A stretch of DNA of 50,627 bases from Planctomyces sp. SH-PL62 (lineage in GTDB: Bacteria > Planctomycetota > Planctomycetia > Planctomycetales > Planctomycetaceae): contig CAMDEA010000039.1 of the NCBI GenBank assembly GCA_945893045.1, forward strand, positions 1 to 50,627. Direction: 5' to 3'. The position numbers and the translations under genes are program-made. The notes beneath the pieces are model-generated. The model saw nothing but the letters and a program-made list of their open reading frames with translations. It searched no databases and was not told the DNA's origin. The stretch's first letter is position 1. Each line of letters starts with the position of its first letter. Positions 1 to 8,433 of the stretch are shown here, piece after piece.

Positions 1-1729
1 GCCGGGTCGCCAGGCCCCCCTGGCTTGTTTCGTAGCAGCGAGGCCGTGGACCGTCTGACCAATGGCGGCAAGAGAAATCAGTGTGAGCCTCAGCGAACAA
101 CTGATTAACCGCCCCTGCAACGTACGAAACAAGCCAGGAGGACGAGGCCACGCCGAGGAGTCCTGGCGACCCACGAAACGGCTGGTGGGCAAACAACATA
201 CAACAAACATCATCGTTGACCCTCCGTGGACCGGGGCGGCCAAGCGCTGGACCGGGGTCTGGAACCACCTCTGGAACCAGTGTTGGACCGGGGTCTGGAA
301 CGGTTTGGGGACAAACGTTCTTGGCTCCGCTGTGTGATTCAAGTCGCCGACGGAGCGGCGACAAGAAGACGATCGACTCAGGAGAGAAAGATGTTTTGTG
401 AGCGTCGGCATGTCCGGTCTTTTCGGACAGCGAATGCGCCGCGTTGGACTGCTGCCCGGTGGCTCTTGTGGGAAGCATCATTCCCGGAGCCCGCGACTCA
501 CCGCTGCTTGCGCCATCGGTGCGGCTGCTTCCGGATTCTTTGGCGGTGGAGTCGGAGTGCGTGTAGGAACTGCTCTTCATCAACTCGCGACGAAAGTCCA
601 CGATCAACTGGCGTTCGGAGGTCAGCAAATCCTTCAAGCGATAAGGGTCGAACGTCAGCTTCGCGAGTTCCTCGGCGATGATCGAAGCATCCTTGGCCGA
701 ATTCGCGAACATCAGCCGCGACCGCGCTTGCCAGATGATTCCGGTCAAGTCGATGTCGCCGCGTTCAAGCTGTGAGAACGATTGATGCGCGAGGATCAGC
801 CGCAGGCCGAGTTGTCGCACAAGCGGCAGTGCCTCATAGAGATCAGGGCCGACGAAATGCTGAAACTCATCCAAGACCAAATAGGTGGGATTGACGTCCT
901 TGCTCGTCAGGCTCATGGCGGTCTGAATGACTTCGTTGACGACGAAACCACCGATGGTCTTGCCGATCTGTTGATCGAGAATGCCATACGAGCCGACATT
1001 CACCAGTACAATCCGACGCTCCCGGATGAAGCGGGCGACATCGAACCGATTCTGAGCGACGCCAAACATGCGACGCAAGATGCCACAATCCGCGAACAAC
1101 GTGAGCCGGCTGCGAGTCGATTCCAATTGTTTGAGCGCTTCACCGCCGCGCGCGCCGAGGATTTCGGCCCACATCGACCGCACTCCGTCCGGCAACCGCT
1201 TGAGCAAAGCTTTGTGTTCGTCCGTTCCCGGACGCAACAGCCAGCGCGAGGCGGCGAGCGGCAGGCCCATCGCGGCCAACGCGAAGAAACAGGCGAAAGT
1301 CCAATATCTCAAGCGAGGCATCTGCTCGACGTTTTGGCTGGCCCAGCCGCGCAGCACGATCTCCATCGAACGCCCAGCTTGGTAATACAGGTGTTCTTCG
1401 GACTGACTGCGCAACGGATGAAACGGGAGTACCCACTTCTCATTGGCCGGTTCCAAGTACACCAACCGATCCGCGACATGTTGCGGGCAGGTTTTACGAT
1501 CGGCCATCCAAGTCAGTAGGTCTTGGCTCAGATTGCCCACGGGATCAACCAAGAACAACGCGCACTTCGGACGCGGGTTCCTCAGCAGCGATTTGACGAT
1601 CGACACGATCAGCGTGCTCTTGCCGCTCCCCGTCGCGCCGATGGCGTGCAGATGTGTGCGGAGCAAATCAGGATTCAGGTAATACGGCAGATTCGTTTGC
1701 AAGTCCGTGCCGAGAATGATCGGGATCAT
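1..1729 (-). CDS. TraD/VirD4-like DNA-pump ATPase (3' end outside window)
   Basis: The minus-strand frame opens with ATG at 1729 and stays open to base 1 (576 codons), so the stop lies outside. Walker A is GATGSGKST at residues 31-39; Walker B is YLVLDEFQ with its Asp near residue 287, followed by LILAHQSFSQL. This order fits the TraG/TraD/VirD4 and HerA-like hexameric ATPases, including the TraM-recognition part after Walker B. A hydrophobic stretch at about 137-165 may touch the membrane. The ATG overlaps the stop of the previous gene (ATGA), and GGAGGAG lies 11 bases upstream, so the two are translationally coupled. After about residue 440 the chain turns Ser-rich, then has VPDPGP twice (about 476-490), and from about residue 519 it reads through an inverted repeat, so the real C-terminus may be disturbed. 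The substrate (DNA or protein) is unknown. Confidence 0.8.
   Translation of the reverse strand, partial: MIPIILGTDLQTNLPYYLNPDLLRTHLHAIGATGSGKSTLIVSIVKSLLRNPRPKCALFLVDPVGNLSQDLLTWMADRKTCPQHVADRLVYLEPANEKWVLPFHPLRSQSEEHLYYQAGRSMEIVLRGWASQNVEQMPRLRYWTFACFFALAAMGLPLAASRWLLRPGTDEHKALLKRLPDGVRSMWAEILGARGGEALKQLESTRSRLTLFADCGILRRMFGVAQNRFDVARFIRERRIVLVNVGSYGILDQQIGKTIGGFVVNEVIQTAMSLTSKDVNPTYLVLDEFQHFVGPDLYEALPLVRQLGLRLILAHQSFSQLERGDIDLTGIIWQARSRLMFANSAKDASIIAEELAKLTFDPYRLKDLLTSERQLIVDFRRELMKSSSYTHSDSTAKESGSSRTDGASSGESRAPGMMLPTRATGQQSNAAHSLSEKTGHADAHKTSFSPESIVFLSPLRRRLESHSGAKNVCPQTVPDPGPTLVPEVVPDPGPALGRPGPRRVNDDVCCMLFAHQPFRGSPGLLGVASSSWLVSYVAGAVNQLFAEAHTDFSCRHWSDGPRPRCYETSQGGLATR
4..172. repeat. Inverted repeat within the 3' part of the ATPase frame
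   Basis: GGGTCGCCAGG (4-14) plus CCTGGCTTGTTTCGTA (19-34) recur inverted at 123-138 and 162-172. The ATPase frame passes through without a stop. It looks like a dispersed palindromic element rather than a terminator, since no T-run follows. Confidence 0.75.
227..301. repeat. Short tandem repeat in ATPase tail
   Basis: TGGACCGGGGTCTGGAAC occurs at 248-265 and again at 284-301, with a partial copy at 227. On the minus strand it encodes the VPDPGP motif twice, in a low-complexity tail. Confidence 0.8.
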
Positions 1730-2583
1730 GATTTGAAGAACTCCTCCAGGGCTTTGGATTCTGCGGTCTCATAAAGAGATTCGATGGAGTCCAAGGTGTC
1801 GGGGTCGTAATTCGCGCGTTTCGCCGCTTCACGGAGTTGCAGGAAGTACTTGGCAATTTCGTCGAGCGACTGGAAGCGTTTCCGGCGGTTGACTCCGCTG
1901 ACCGTCAGCGCCTCCTCGATCATGCCCCGCAGTTGTGCGGCGCGCGACTCGACTTCTTCCGCGGAATGCGAGTCGGTCATGTAAGTCGCGAAATACTCTT
2001 CGAGTCGCTCGCGCGTGAAGCGGCTACCGAGTTCGGTCGAGTATTGATCGCGCAGTAACAGACAGCTCAGCCGGGCCTCTTCGCGGCGGTGCTTGTCGCG
2101 CGTGCGGTTGGCAGCGTCTGCTTGAGCCTGTACTTCGGCGTCGCGCCGGGCCTGTTCGCGTTCGGGCGTGGAGCGTTGCCAATCCGCTTCTCGGCGTCTC
2201 CGTTCGGTCTCATCCACGATCCGCTGTGTGGCGGCCACACGTTTTTGCCGGCAGCGAAGCCGATACTCGCGCCAAGCTCGCAGGACCGGGCGGATCGTTG
2301 CGTCACGTAGGAATGCCAGCGACGGCAGCACAAGCCAAGTGCAGCCGAGCACCAACCCGCTGAACGCCAGCGACCGCAATAGCACCCCGACGACCTCTTC
2401 CGCCTCACTCGGTTCCCACAGATACCAATACCAGATCGCCACGACGAAAAACGCCAGCATCGCCAAACGCTTGCCGAATCTGTGCAGCTCAGGCCGCTCG
2501 CGCACGACATGCGAGCCGAACACGAGCAACAGCGCGACAAGCGACACCATGCCAAAGTTGAGTTCTCCCGTGAGCCAATCCAT
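1726..2583 (-). CDS. Three-helix membrane protein with coiled coil
   Basis: A 285-residue protein I do not recognise as a named family. Three hydrophobic segments lie at about 9-26, 40-57 and 63-90, followed by a long Arg/Glu/Gln-rich stretch (about 100-165) that should form a coiled coil, then a helical C-terminal part ending in EEFFKS. ATG at 2583 was chosen because GGAAGG sits 8 bases upstream and the hydrophobic part starts right after; the frame is open further upstream but there overlaps the permease gene. The stop overlaps the ATG of the TraD-like ATPase. VirD4-type ATPases normally carry their own N-terminal membrane helices; the downstream ATPase lacks them, so this protein may supply the membrane anchor (inference). 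Confidence 0.75.
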   Translation of the reverse strand: MDWLTGELNFGMVSLVALLLVFGSHVVRERPELHRFGKRLAMLAFFVVAIWYWYLWEPSEAEEVVGVLLRSLAFSGLVLGCTWLVLPSLAFLRDATIRPVLRAWREYRLRCRQKRVAATQRIVDETERRRREADWQRSTPEREQARRDAEVQAQADAANRTRDKHRREEARLSCLLLRDQYSTELGSRFTRERLEEYFATYMTDSHSAEEVESRAAQLRGMIEEALTVSGVNRRKRFQSLDEIAKYFLQLREAAKRANYDPDTLDSIESLYETAESKALEEFFKS

Positions 2584-2627
2584 CGCGAGCACCTTCCGCG
2601 CATGTGCCGCCGCACCCAACCGCCGAT

Positions 2628-4052
2628 TCAGCGTTGCCGTAACGCATCCGCGGGAGCGAGCCGCGCTGCCAGCCAAGCGGGAAACAAGCTGGCCAGCAGC
2701 GCCACGAGCCCGCCGACCGCCACGACGAACAATCCCAGCGTCGGTGTGAACAAAAACAACATCGGCTTGAGCGAAGCGAGATGCTCGTAGTCCGGATTCT
2801 TGGTCAACTGTTGCAACAACCATTCGTTGGCCAAGTCGGTTCCGATCCACAGCACGCCACAAGTCACCGCCGCGCCGACCAAGGCCACAAAGATCCCTTC
2901 CAGCAAAAAGATGCCGATGACTTGCGGCGTGGAAGCGCCGATGGCTCGAAGAATGCCGATTTCCGCCGTGCGGCGTTCCACGGATGCGAGCACCGTGTTG
3001 AAGATGCTGCACGTGGCGGCGATCAGGGTGATGGCACCGATCAGCGCGCCGATCAACAGGCCGTAGTGCCGCAGATCACGGATCGTCGCCACGTCGTCCA
3101 GAATGGAATCGCTGGGAAGTCCGGCTTTGCGAAATTGCTGGCGCAGAGCCGTGACCGTTTCCAAATCTTGGACATGCAAGCGCAGGCTCGGATAGATGAG
3201 CGTGTCCTGAGCGATCTGCTCCTGAATGGCCTCCCAGGCGTCACGCAACGTGGCATAGGCAAAGCCGGTTTTGGTTTGTTTATGGTGCGTTGACTCGGCC
3301 TTGGTCTCCACCTTGGTCTCGGCCTCGTCCGGCGTATTGGTCAAGGCGGCATGACTGTCGGATGGCTCTTCCGAGTGATCGAGGTCTCGTTCTCGTTTCC
3401 AAGGGGAGATCAGCGCCATCACCGAGTAGTCAACGTAGACAGAATTCTCTGGGCTTTCGTTGACGATCCCGGCAATCTTGCCGTAGAGGGTGGCGTGCTG
3501 ATTGGGGTCTTCCAAATTCAGGCTGCGATCCATCACCAGCGCGACTTCGGTTCCAATCAACTCGGCCGGTGGCAGGTCCGACAATCGCTGCACCACGTTC
3601 AGCGGCAGAACGAGGGAGGGTTGGATCGGCTCAGGCGTGGTGGGCAGATTGGTCCCCGCGACGCGCTCCAGCCGCTCAATCTCCGGGTCATCCGCGACGG
3701 CCGATCGGAGACAAACCGTCGTCATCCGGCCTTGGGCGATCCCGATCTCCACGAAACCCAACTCGTGATAAACCACTTGGCGGATGCCCGGCCTGTCCGC
3801 CAGACGCTGTCGATACGCTTGGTCAAAGGGTTCCGCGTCCGTGCGATCCGCCGGCTGATACACGGTCAGCGTCGTCAGGGCGACGGTGCGGGTGTAATAG
3901 CGTTCCAAAAACTGCCCCACGCCCGTGGTCAGCGCGAGCAAGGTGCCAAAGAACGTCAGTCCCACGGCGGTGGCGATGACGTTACTCGCAAACGAAAACC
4001 GCGACGCGCGCAGGCCGGTCAGGACCAGACGCACCAATTCCGAAAGGGGCAT
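2628..4052 (-). CDS. FtsX/MacB-like ABC transporter permease
   Basis: A 474-residue permease with the usual MacB/LolC layout: a first helix at about 24-45, a large extracytoplasmic domain, then three helices in the C-terminal FtsX domain, where the motif RRTAEIGILRAIGAS is clear, ending in PADALRQR. Such permeases with their ATPase move lipoproteins, peptides or drugs, or drive outer-membrane devices by mechanotransmission. It follows the ABC ATPase by 10 bases; AGGAG lies about 8 bases before its ATG. A charged Glu/Lys/Thr-rich insertion (EAETKVETKAEST) lies in the extracytoplasmic part. The partner genes suggest it works in a complex with the TraD-like ATPase, which is unusual for LolCDE/MacB transporters. 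Confidence 0.85.
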   Translation of the reverse strand: MPLSELVRLVLTGLRASRFSFASNVIATAVGLTFFGTLLALTTGVGQFLERYYTRTVALTTLTVYQPADRTDAEPFDQAYRQRLADRPGIRQVVYHELGFVEIGIAQGRMTTVCLRSAVADDPEIERLERVAGTNLPTTPEPIQPSLVLPLNVVQRLSDLPPAELIGTEVALVMDRSLNLEDPNQHATLYGKIAGIVNESPENSVYVDYSVMALISPWKRERDLDHSEEPSDSHAALTNTPDEAETKVETKAESTHHKQTKTGFAYATLRDAWEAIQEQIAQDTLIYPSLRLHVQDLETVTALRQQFRKAGLPSDSILDDVATIRDLRHYGLLIGALIGAITLIAATCSIFNTVLASVERRTAEIGILRAIGASTPQVIGIFLLEGIFVALVGAAVTCGVLWIGTDLANEWLLQQLTKNPDYEHLASLKPMLFLFTPTLGLFVVAVGGLVALLASLFPAWLAARLAPADALRQR

Positions 4053-4062
4053 GGGACGACTC

Positions 4063-4785
4063 CTATGAAACGCGGGATGTCAGCAACTCTTCGTGAACCA
4101 CGTGTCGATCAATCGTGACCATACGGCTACAGAACGCCTGTGCTTCCGCCGGCGTGTGCGTCACCATCAACACGGTCGTGCCGAATTCACGATGCAGCCG
4201 GCTCATGGCGGTCAACACATCGCGGCGACTGGATTGGTCGAGATTGCCGGTCGGCTCATCCGCCAACAGCAAGGCGGGCCGTTTGATCATCGCGCGAGCA
4301 ATCGCCACACGCTGGCATTCGCCGCCGGAGAGTGTCGAGGGGATATGGTCGGCGCGATCCGCCAAGCCCAAACGCTGCAACCACTCGCGCGCCTCGCTCT
4401 GCGCTTGCCGGCGCGAAGCCCCCGTGAACATCAAGCCCAGCGCCACGTTGTCGCGAGCGCTGCGGCTGGCGAGCAAATGATAGTCCTGAAAGACAAACCC
4501 CACATGATGCCGCCGGAATGACACAGGGCCGAATTCTGGGATTGGACGTCCGCCATACAAGACTCGGCCGGATGTTGGATGATCGAGTGCGCCCGCCAAG
4601 TTGAGCAGCGTCGATTTTCCGCCGCCGCTGGGGCCGACGATGCCGACAAACTCACCCGCGCCGATCCGCAAGCTGACACTATTCAATGCGACCACTTGGC
4701 CGGCATCGCTCCCTCGGCCGCGCGCGGCGTACACCCGGCTGACGCCATCGAATTCCAAAACGGGAATGGGGGATAAGACAGTCAC
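4063..4785 (-). CDS. LolD/MacB-like ABC transporter ATPase
   Basis: A 240-residue nucleotide-binding subunit. Walker A GPSGGGKST (51-59), Q-loop FQDY (about 99-102), signature LSGGE (152-156) and Walker B LLLADEP (about 172-178) are all intact, followed by the D-loop and the switch His in VTHT. It falls in the LolD/MacB/FtsE group. Start is GTG at 4785, overlapping the upstream stop as GTGA, with AAAGGAG 7 bases upstream: strong coupling to the preceding unknown gene. With the FtsX-type permease directly downstream it should form the full transporter. Confidence 0.93.
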   Translation of the reverse strand: MTVLSPIPVLEFDGVSRVYAARGRGSDAGQVVALNSVSLRIGAGEFVGIVGPSGGGKSTLLNLAGALDHPTSGRVLYGGRPIPEFGPVSFRRHHVGFVFQDYHLLASRSARDNVALGLMFTGASRRQAQSEAREWLQRLGLADRADHIPSTLSGGECQRVAIARAMIKRPALLLADEPTGNLDQSSRRDVLTAMSRLHREFGTTVLMVTHTPAEAQAFCSRMVTIDRHVVHEELLTSRVS

Positions 4786-6002
4786 GGTCGGTCTCCTTTG
4801 CGGAATTTGCCCATCGGCAGGATGTAGAGGCCATGCGCGGCGTTGTAGAAATCGCGAGCGGCCACCGCGTCGAGCAGCACGGCGATTTGCTCTCGCAGTT
4901 TGGGAATCGCCCGTTTGATTTCCTTTTGGAGTTCGACTTCAAACGACAAGGTGGTCCGACCGCCTGGGTAGAGATCCACGACCTTCTTCATCTCCGCAAA
5001 ATCCCAGAAGTCGATCCGGTTCTGTGTCAAAAAATCTCCCAGCACTTGCACGGTCTGCGGCAGACTGAGGCGGCCCGACTCCAGAAAGCCGACGAGTTCC
5101 GTCAGCCGCGCCAGCAACGTGTTGAGTTCCTTCTCGGAAAACAGCACGTACAGTTCAAATTGCTCGGTGTGCGCGATGTGCATGGGCATGATGCCGCCGC
5201 CGATCGGCGACAAGTCGGCGAGAACTGTCAGAGAATCGGTGTCCCGATCCTCAGCGATCACGGGCCAAGGCATCACGTCTTCGGCGCGGAACGGGGGCAG
5301 GTGCGTTCCCACGCCCGCAACGTCGAGTGCCGCCGACAAAGCCTCCAGATCGACGGGATACACCAAGCGGCGCGTCGGCCACGCGAAGCATTGATCGGAA
5401 CGCACCCAACCGATCGCCAAGTCCCGGTCCTGTTCGCTCCCCACGAGCCAATGCTCACCCGTATCTTCAAACACGAAAAATGGAGTGCTCGATTTCATCA
5501 GACGTTTGGGATATCCCCGTTCGTCCAGAATCTGCACGTCTTCACGCCGGGCCAGCGCCTTGCGCGGAACTTTGCCGGTCAACAAGACGCGGCCATATCC
5601 GCGCTCGCCGGGAGTGTCGCGATAGCGGATGGTCTCGAAGACGGCTTCCGCCGATTTGGCGTGCCGAGCGACGGCTGACAAGATCTCCTTGAGACTGATC
5701 GCTTCTCCGCCTTCCAGATAGATGGTGCCGGATTCAATTTCGCTGTCGGACTTCCCATCCGCTTTGAGGGATCGAATCAATTCCAACAAAGCCGCTGCAT
5801 CCCTCGTGCAGAGATTGATGGTGCGCCCGTCTTCGCGAGTGATCTCGAAACGGACATACTTCGCAGGGTCGTCTGCCGGCGCTGCACTGGGTCTCGATGG
5901 ATTGACTGACTCCGGCGGTTCTGTGAAATCTTCCGCGCGATGAGGAATTGTTCTTGCGTTTCGCGGCGGCATTCTGACAATGCCGCGTGTGCAAGGAGTC
6001 AC
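4782..6002 (-). CDS. Unrecognised protein heading the ABC/TraD-like operon
   Basis: A soluble protein of 396-406 residues with no signal peptide or membrane helix. I cannot place it in a family with confidence. The middle part (about 150-210) has a pattern like HWLVGSE and IGWVRSDQCFAW, reminiscent of the SH3-like segment next to vWA domains in PpkA-type proteins, but no MIDAS motif (DxSxS) is visible. The C-terminal third is helical and ends with a conserved-looking DFYNAAHGLYILPMGK. Start is uncertain: GTG at 6002 or ATG at 5972, neither with a good ribosome site, and the frame stays open upstream to about 6101. Its stop overlaps the start of the ABC ATPase. Being first in the operon, it may be an adaptor or sensor (inference). 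Confidence 0.7.
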   Translation of the reverse strand: MTPCTRGIVRMPPRNARTIPHRAEDFTEPPESVNPSRPSAAPADDPAKYVRFEITREDGRTINLCTRDAAALLELIRSLKADGKSDSEIESGTIYLEGGEAISLKEILSAVARHAKSAEAVFETIRYRDTPGERGYGRVLLTGKVPRKALARREDVQILDERGYPKRLMKSSTPFFVFEDTGEHWLVGSEQDRDLAIGWVRSDQCFAWPTRRLVYPVDLEALSAALDVAGVGTHLPPFRAEDVMPWPVIAEDRDTDSLTVLADLSPIGGGIMPMHIAHTEQFELYVLFSEKELNTLLARLTELVGFLESGRLSLPQTVQVLGDFLTQNRIDFWDFAEMKKVVDLYPGGRTTLSFEVELQKEIKRAIPKLREQIAVLLDAVAARDFYNAAHGLYILPMGKFRKGDRP

Positions 6003-6230
6003 TGCAAAGTGATGAGCGTCTGCGGCAGGGAGGTCGCTCAGAAGGAGCGACGGGATGGACTCGAAAATTGCCTCGCGCCGGTTGATTCTGCGTTCGCTTC
6101 AGAATCCCGATGAGTTTGTGATGCTGAGGACGGCGGTGCCGCGTTGGGCACGCCGATTGGCCCGATTCTCTGACGGCCGAAATTGGCTTGGCCGCCGTTT
6201 CACTCTTTGACGCAACAGGGAGCAGGAATC
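6003..6230. other. Gap between the operon and the RHS array
   Basis: The divergent starts of the minus-strand operon and the plus-strand RHS cassettes face away from each other here. I see no clear promoter boxes, repeat or RNA gene. GGGAGCAGGA just before 6231 can serve as ribosome site for the first RHS piece. Confidence 0.4.
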
Positions 6231-7856
6231 ATGGTGGACGACGATACGATCATCGAACAAGTTGAAAACACTTACGACGCGGCAGGCAATGCGATCCTGA
6301 CGAAGACGCGGTATCGCTACCACAACGCTCCGGCCAATCAAACTGGCCCGCTACAAGACCCAAGTACGACTCCGAAGGCTCGCGTGACTTATGTGGCCAC
6401 CTACTATGACCCGTTCGGTCGAGTCATCGCGACGGCGGATTATGGGACCAATGGCGGGACGACGCTCACGCGGCCGGCGACGGTGCCGGCTCGTTCGGAC
6501 AACCGCTGGTACAACTACGGCGGCAGTGCCGACACCGATCGCATCAAGTACGGCTACGACCGAGCGGGCAATCGGATCTGGCGACAGAACACGGTGGCCA
6601 CCAGCCTGGGTAAAGCCTTCGACGAGTTCTACCTCAACGACGGCCTCCACCGCCTGAAGGGCATGCAACGCGGCACGCTCAACGCCGGCAAGACGGTGAT
6701 TACGGCGGGCACGTCCACTTTCGCCGAATGCTGGGCCTTGGACACCACCGGCAACTGGAGTAACTACCGCCAAGACGACAATGGTGACGGTGCTTGGGAC
6801 TTGATCCAGAACCGCGCCAACAACACCGTCAACGAAATCACCAACATCACCGAGATGGCCGGCCCAAGCTGGATCACCCCTGGCTACGACGCTGTCGGCA
6901 ACATGACCACGATCCCCAAGCCAGCCAATCCGACCGTCGGCTACACCGGAATCTACGACGCCTGGAACCGCCTCACCGCCATCAAAGAAGGCGGCGACTT
7001 CATCGCTGAATATTCCTACGACCCCGCCAAACGACGAACCATTCAAAGGAGCTACTCCAGTGGGGTTCTGAGCGAGACGCGGCACCTCTATTACACGGAA
7101 CCGAGCAAATGGCAGGTGATTGAAGAGAGAGTAGGCAATTCAGCCGATGCCGAGCGGCAATTCGTCTGGGGCGTCCGCTACATCGATGATCTCGTGCTAC
7201 GGGACCGCGACACCGACGGCAATGGCTCGCTTGACGAAAGATTCTACGCCATGCAAGACGCCAACTGGAATGTGACGGCCATCGCGAACGCCAGCGGTAT
7301 CGTCCTGGAACGATACGCTTACTCCGCCTATGGAGTACCGAACTTCCTCGACGCGGCGTTCGCCTCACGTGGCTCTTCGTCCTATCAGTGTGAGATGCTC
7401 TATGCAGGGTATCGGTACGATGTCGTAATTACTGTCTACCACATAAGAAATCGCGTTTTTGATCCATCACTTGGCGTGTGGATGCAACGCGATCCTCAGG
7501 AATTGACAGATTTAACTAGCCTCTATGAGTATTGTGAGAGCAAGCCCGTTGATCTCACCGATCCGTCTGGCTTGCAAGCGGGAGACGACTGCCTGTGGAG
7601 TGGGCTGAATCCATGTCCCAAGGGTGCTGAAAAATGCGTGTTGATCGATCTCTTTGAAGCTAAAACGCCGACTTGTCCGCCGAAGTACCAACGCACCTTT
7701 CTCAAAGATATCAAAGGGAAGCCTGTTTTTAAGGAGCCATGGTGCATACTGTGTGTCGACTGTTGGTGCCCCTTTTTTTCATTTTGCTTTGGCAAAGTGT
7801 GGATGGATAAGGATGGTGGCCCATTTGCAAGATGTGAATGTGCAAGAGTCGCATAA
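6231..7856 (+). CDS. RHS/YD-repeat 3' module 1 with Cys-rich tip
   Basis: A 541-residue protein that starts mid-way through a YD-repeat gene (MVDDDTIIEQVENTYD). It holds YD-type repeats (YDAAGN, YDRAGN, YDAWNRL), the planctomycete-typical LYYTEPSKWQVIEERVG, then the RHS terminal segment (YIDDLVLRDRDTD, WMQRDP, LYEYCESKP, DPSGL). After DPSGL comes a tip of about 95 residues with about 12 Cys, WCILCVDCWCPFFSFCFGK being its core; no known toxin motif is visible. Compared with modules 3 and 5 it lacks a block after PARSDN, removed in frame. No signal peptide is present, as expected for a 3' fragment. The core is more diverged than the other copies. It could be a displaced C-terminal cassette or a short functional protein. 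Confidence 0.8.
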   Translation: MVDDDTIIEQVENTYDAAGNAILTKTRYRYHNAPANQTGPLQDPSTTPKARVTYVATYYDPFGRVIATADYGTNGGTTLTRPATVPARSDNRWYNYGGSADTDRIKYGYDRAGNRIWRQNTVATSLGKAFDEFYLNDGLHRLKGMQRGTLNAGKTVITAGTSTFAECWALDTTGNWSNYRQDDNGDGAWDLIQNRANNTVNEITNITEMAGPSWITPGYDAVGNMTTIPKPANPTVGYTGIYDAWNRLTAIKEGGDFIAEYSYDPAKRRTIQRSYSSGVLSETRHLYYTEPSKWQVIEERVGNSADAERQFVWGVRYIDDLVLRDRDTDGNGSLDERFYAMQDANWNVTAIANASGIVLERYAYSAYGVPNFLDAAFASRGSSSYQCEMLYAGYRYDVVITVYHIRNRVFDPSLGVWMQRDPQELTDLTSLYEYCESKPVDLTDPSGLQAGDDCLWSGLNPCPKGAEKCVLIDLFEAKTPTCPPKYQRTFLKDIKGKPVFKEPWCILCVDCWCPFFSFCFGKVWMDKDGGPFARCECARVA

Positions 7857-7882
7857 CGACTTATTTATAAATAACAATTAAA

Positions 7883-8431
7883 ATGAATACTAAAACTAAG
7901 ATTACATTTCTTGTGATGTCGTTGACGTCTCTGCTGTCTGCCACGGCACTGCTGTATCGGACAGGCGAGTGGAATAGAAGCGGCAAGTCGAGCAGTATCG
8001 TAGGATTAAAGAAGATTCAAGGCGATTGGGTGCTGCGCAAAGTTAGCGTACTTGCCCCGGCTGGCGTCAATTATGCCGAGTTTTCAGGCGAAGAAGTTGC
8101 CGGCGGAATGCGAATAGTTGGATCCCCAGTCAATGCCACCGTTGCACGTCCTGGAGAAGAATACGCCACCGTCGAGGCGGATTTCCGGATTGGGGACAAA
8201 CGAATAAGGGCGACTTACGAGATAGTGATTCGGCCAAGTAGCGTGCCCAGCGAAATCGACGGTGTTGAGGCCGGAATGGAAAATAAAGGTATCTATAAAC
8301 TGTCGGGACGCATGCTAACAAAATGCAGCACGACAAACATAAACCACGAGAGACCTAAAAGTTTCTCGGATCATCCGATTAATAGTCAGATCCTGACATC
8401 GTGGGAAAGAAGTGATTTGTCAACACAATAG
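7883..8431 (+). CDS. TIGR03067-like secreted small protein
   Basis: A 182-residue protein with a hydrophobic N-terminal segment (about 6-24) that fits a signal peptide or anchor. The body matches the planctomycete TIGR03067 pattern as I know it: IQGDWVLRKVS near the start, the EIDG element, GIYKLSGRMLTKC, then HERPKSFSDH and a final WERSD. Its function is unknown. It starts 26 bases after the stop of RHS module 1, from an A+T-rich leader with no clear Shine-Dalgarno. Position alone suggests it may be a partner (immunity-like) of the tip in module 1, but TIGR03067 proteins are common stand-alone genes, so the link is unproven. Confidence 0.7.
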   Translation: MNTKTKITFLVMSLTSLLSATALLYRTGEWNRSGKSSSIVGLKKIQGDWVLRKVSVLAPAGVNYAEFSGEEVAGGMRIVGSPVNATVARPGEEYATVEADFRIGDKRIRATYEIVIRPSSVPSEIDGVEAGMENKGIYKLSGRMLTKCSTTNINHERPKSFSDHPINSQILTSWERSDLSTQ

Positions 8432-8433
8432 AT

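Noticed and set aside
398..1519. Plus-strand open frames of 125 and 245 codons
   Set aside because: They lie antisense to the TraD-like ATPase, whose Walker motifs prove the minus strand is the coding one.
6351..7085. Long minus-strand frame opposite RHS module 1
   Set aside because: The plus strand holds clear YD repeats; the minus text has no recognisable protein pattern.
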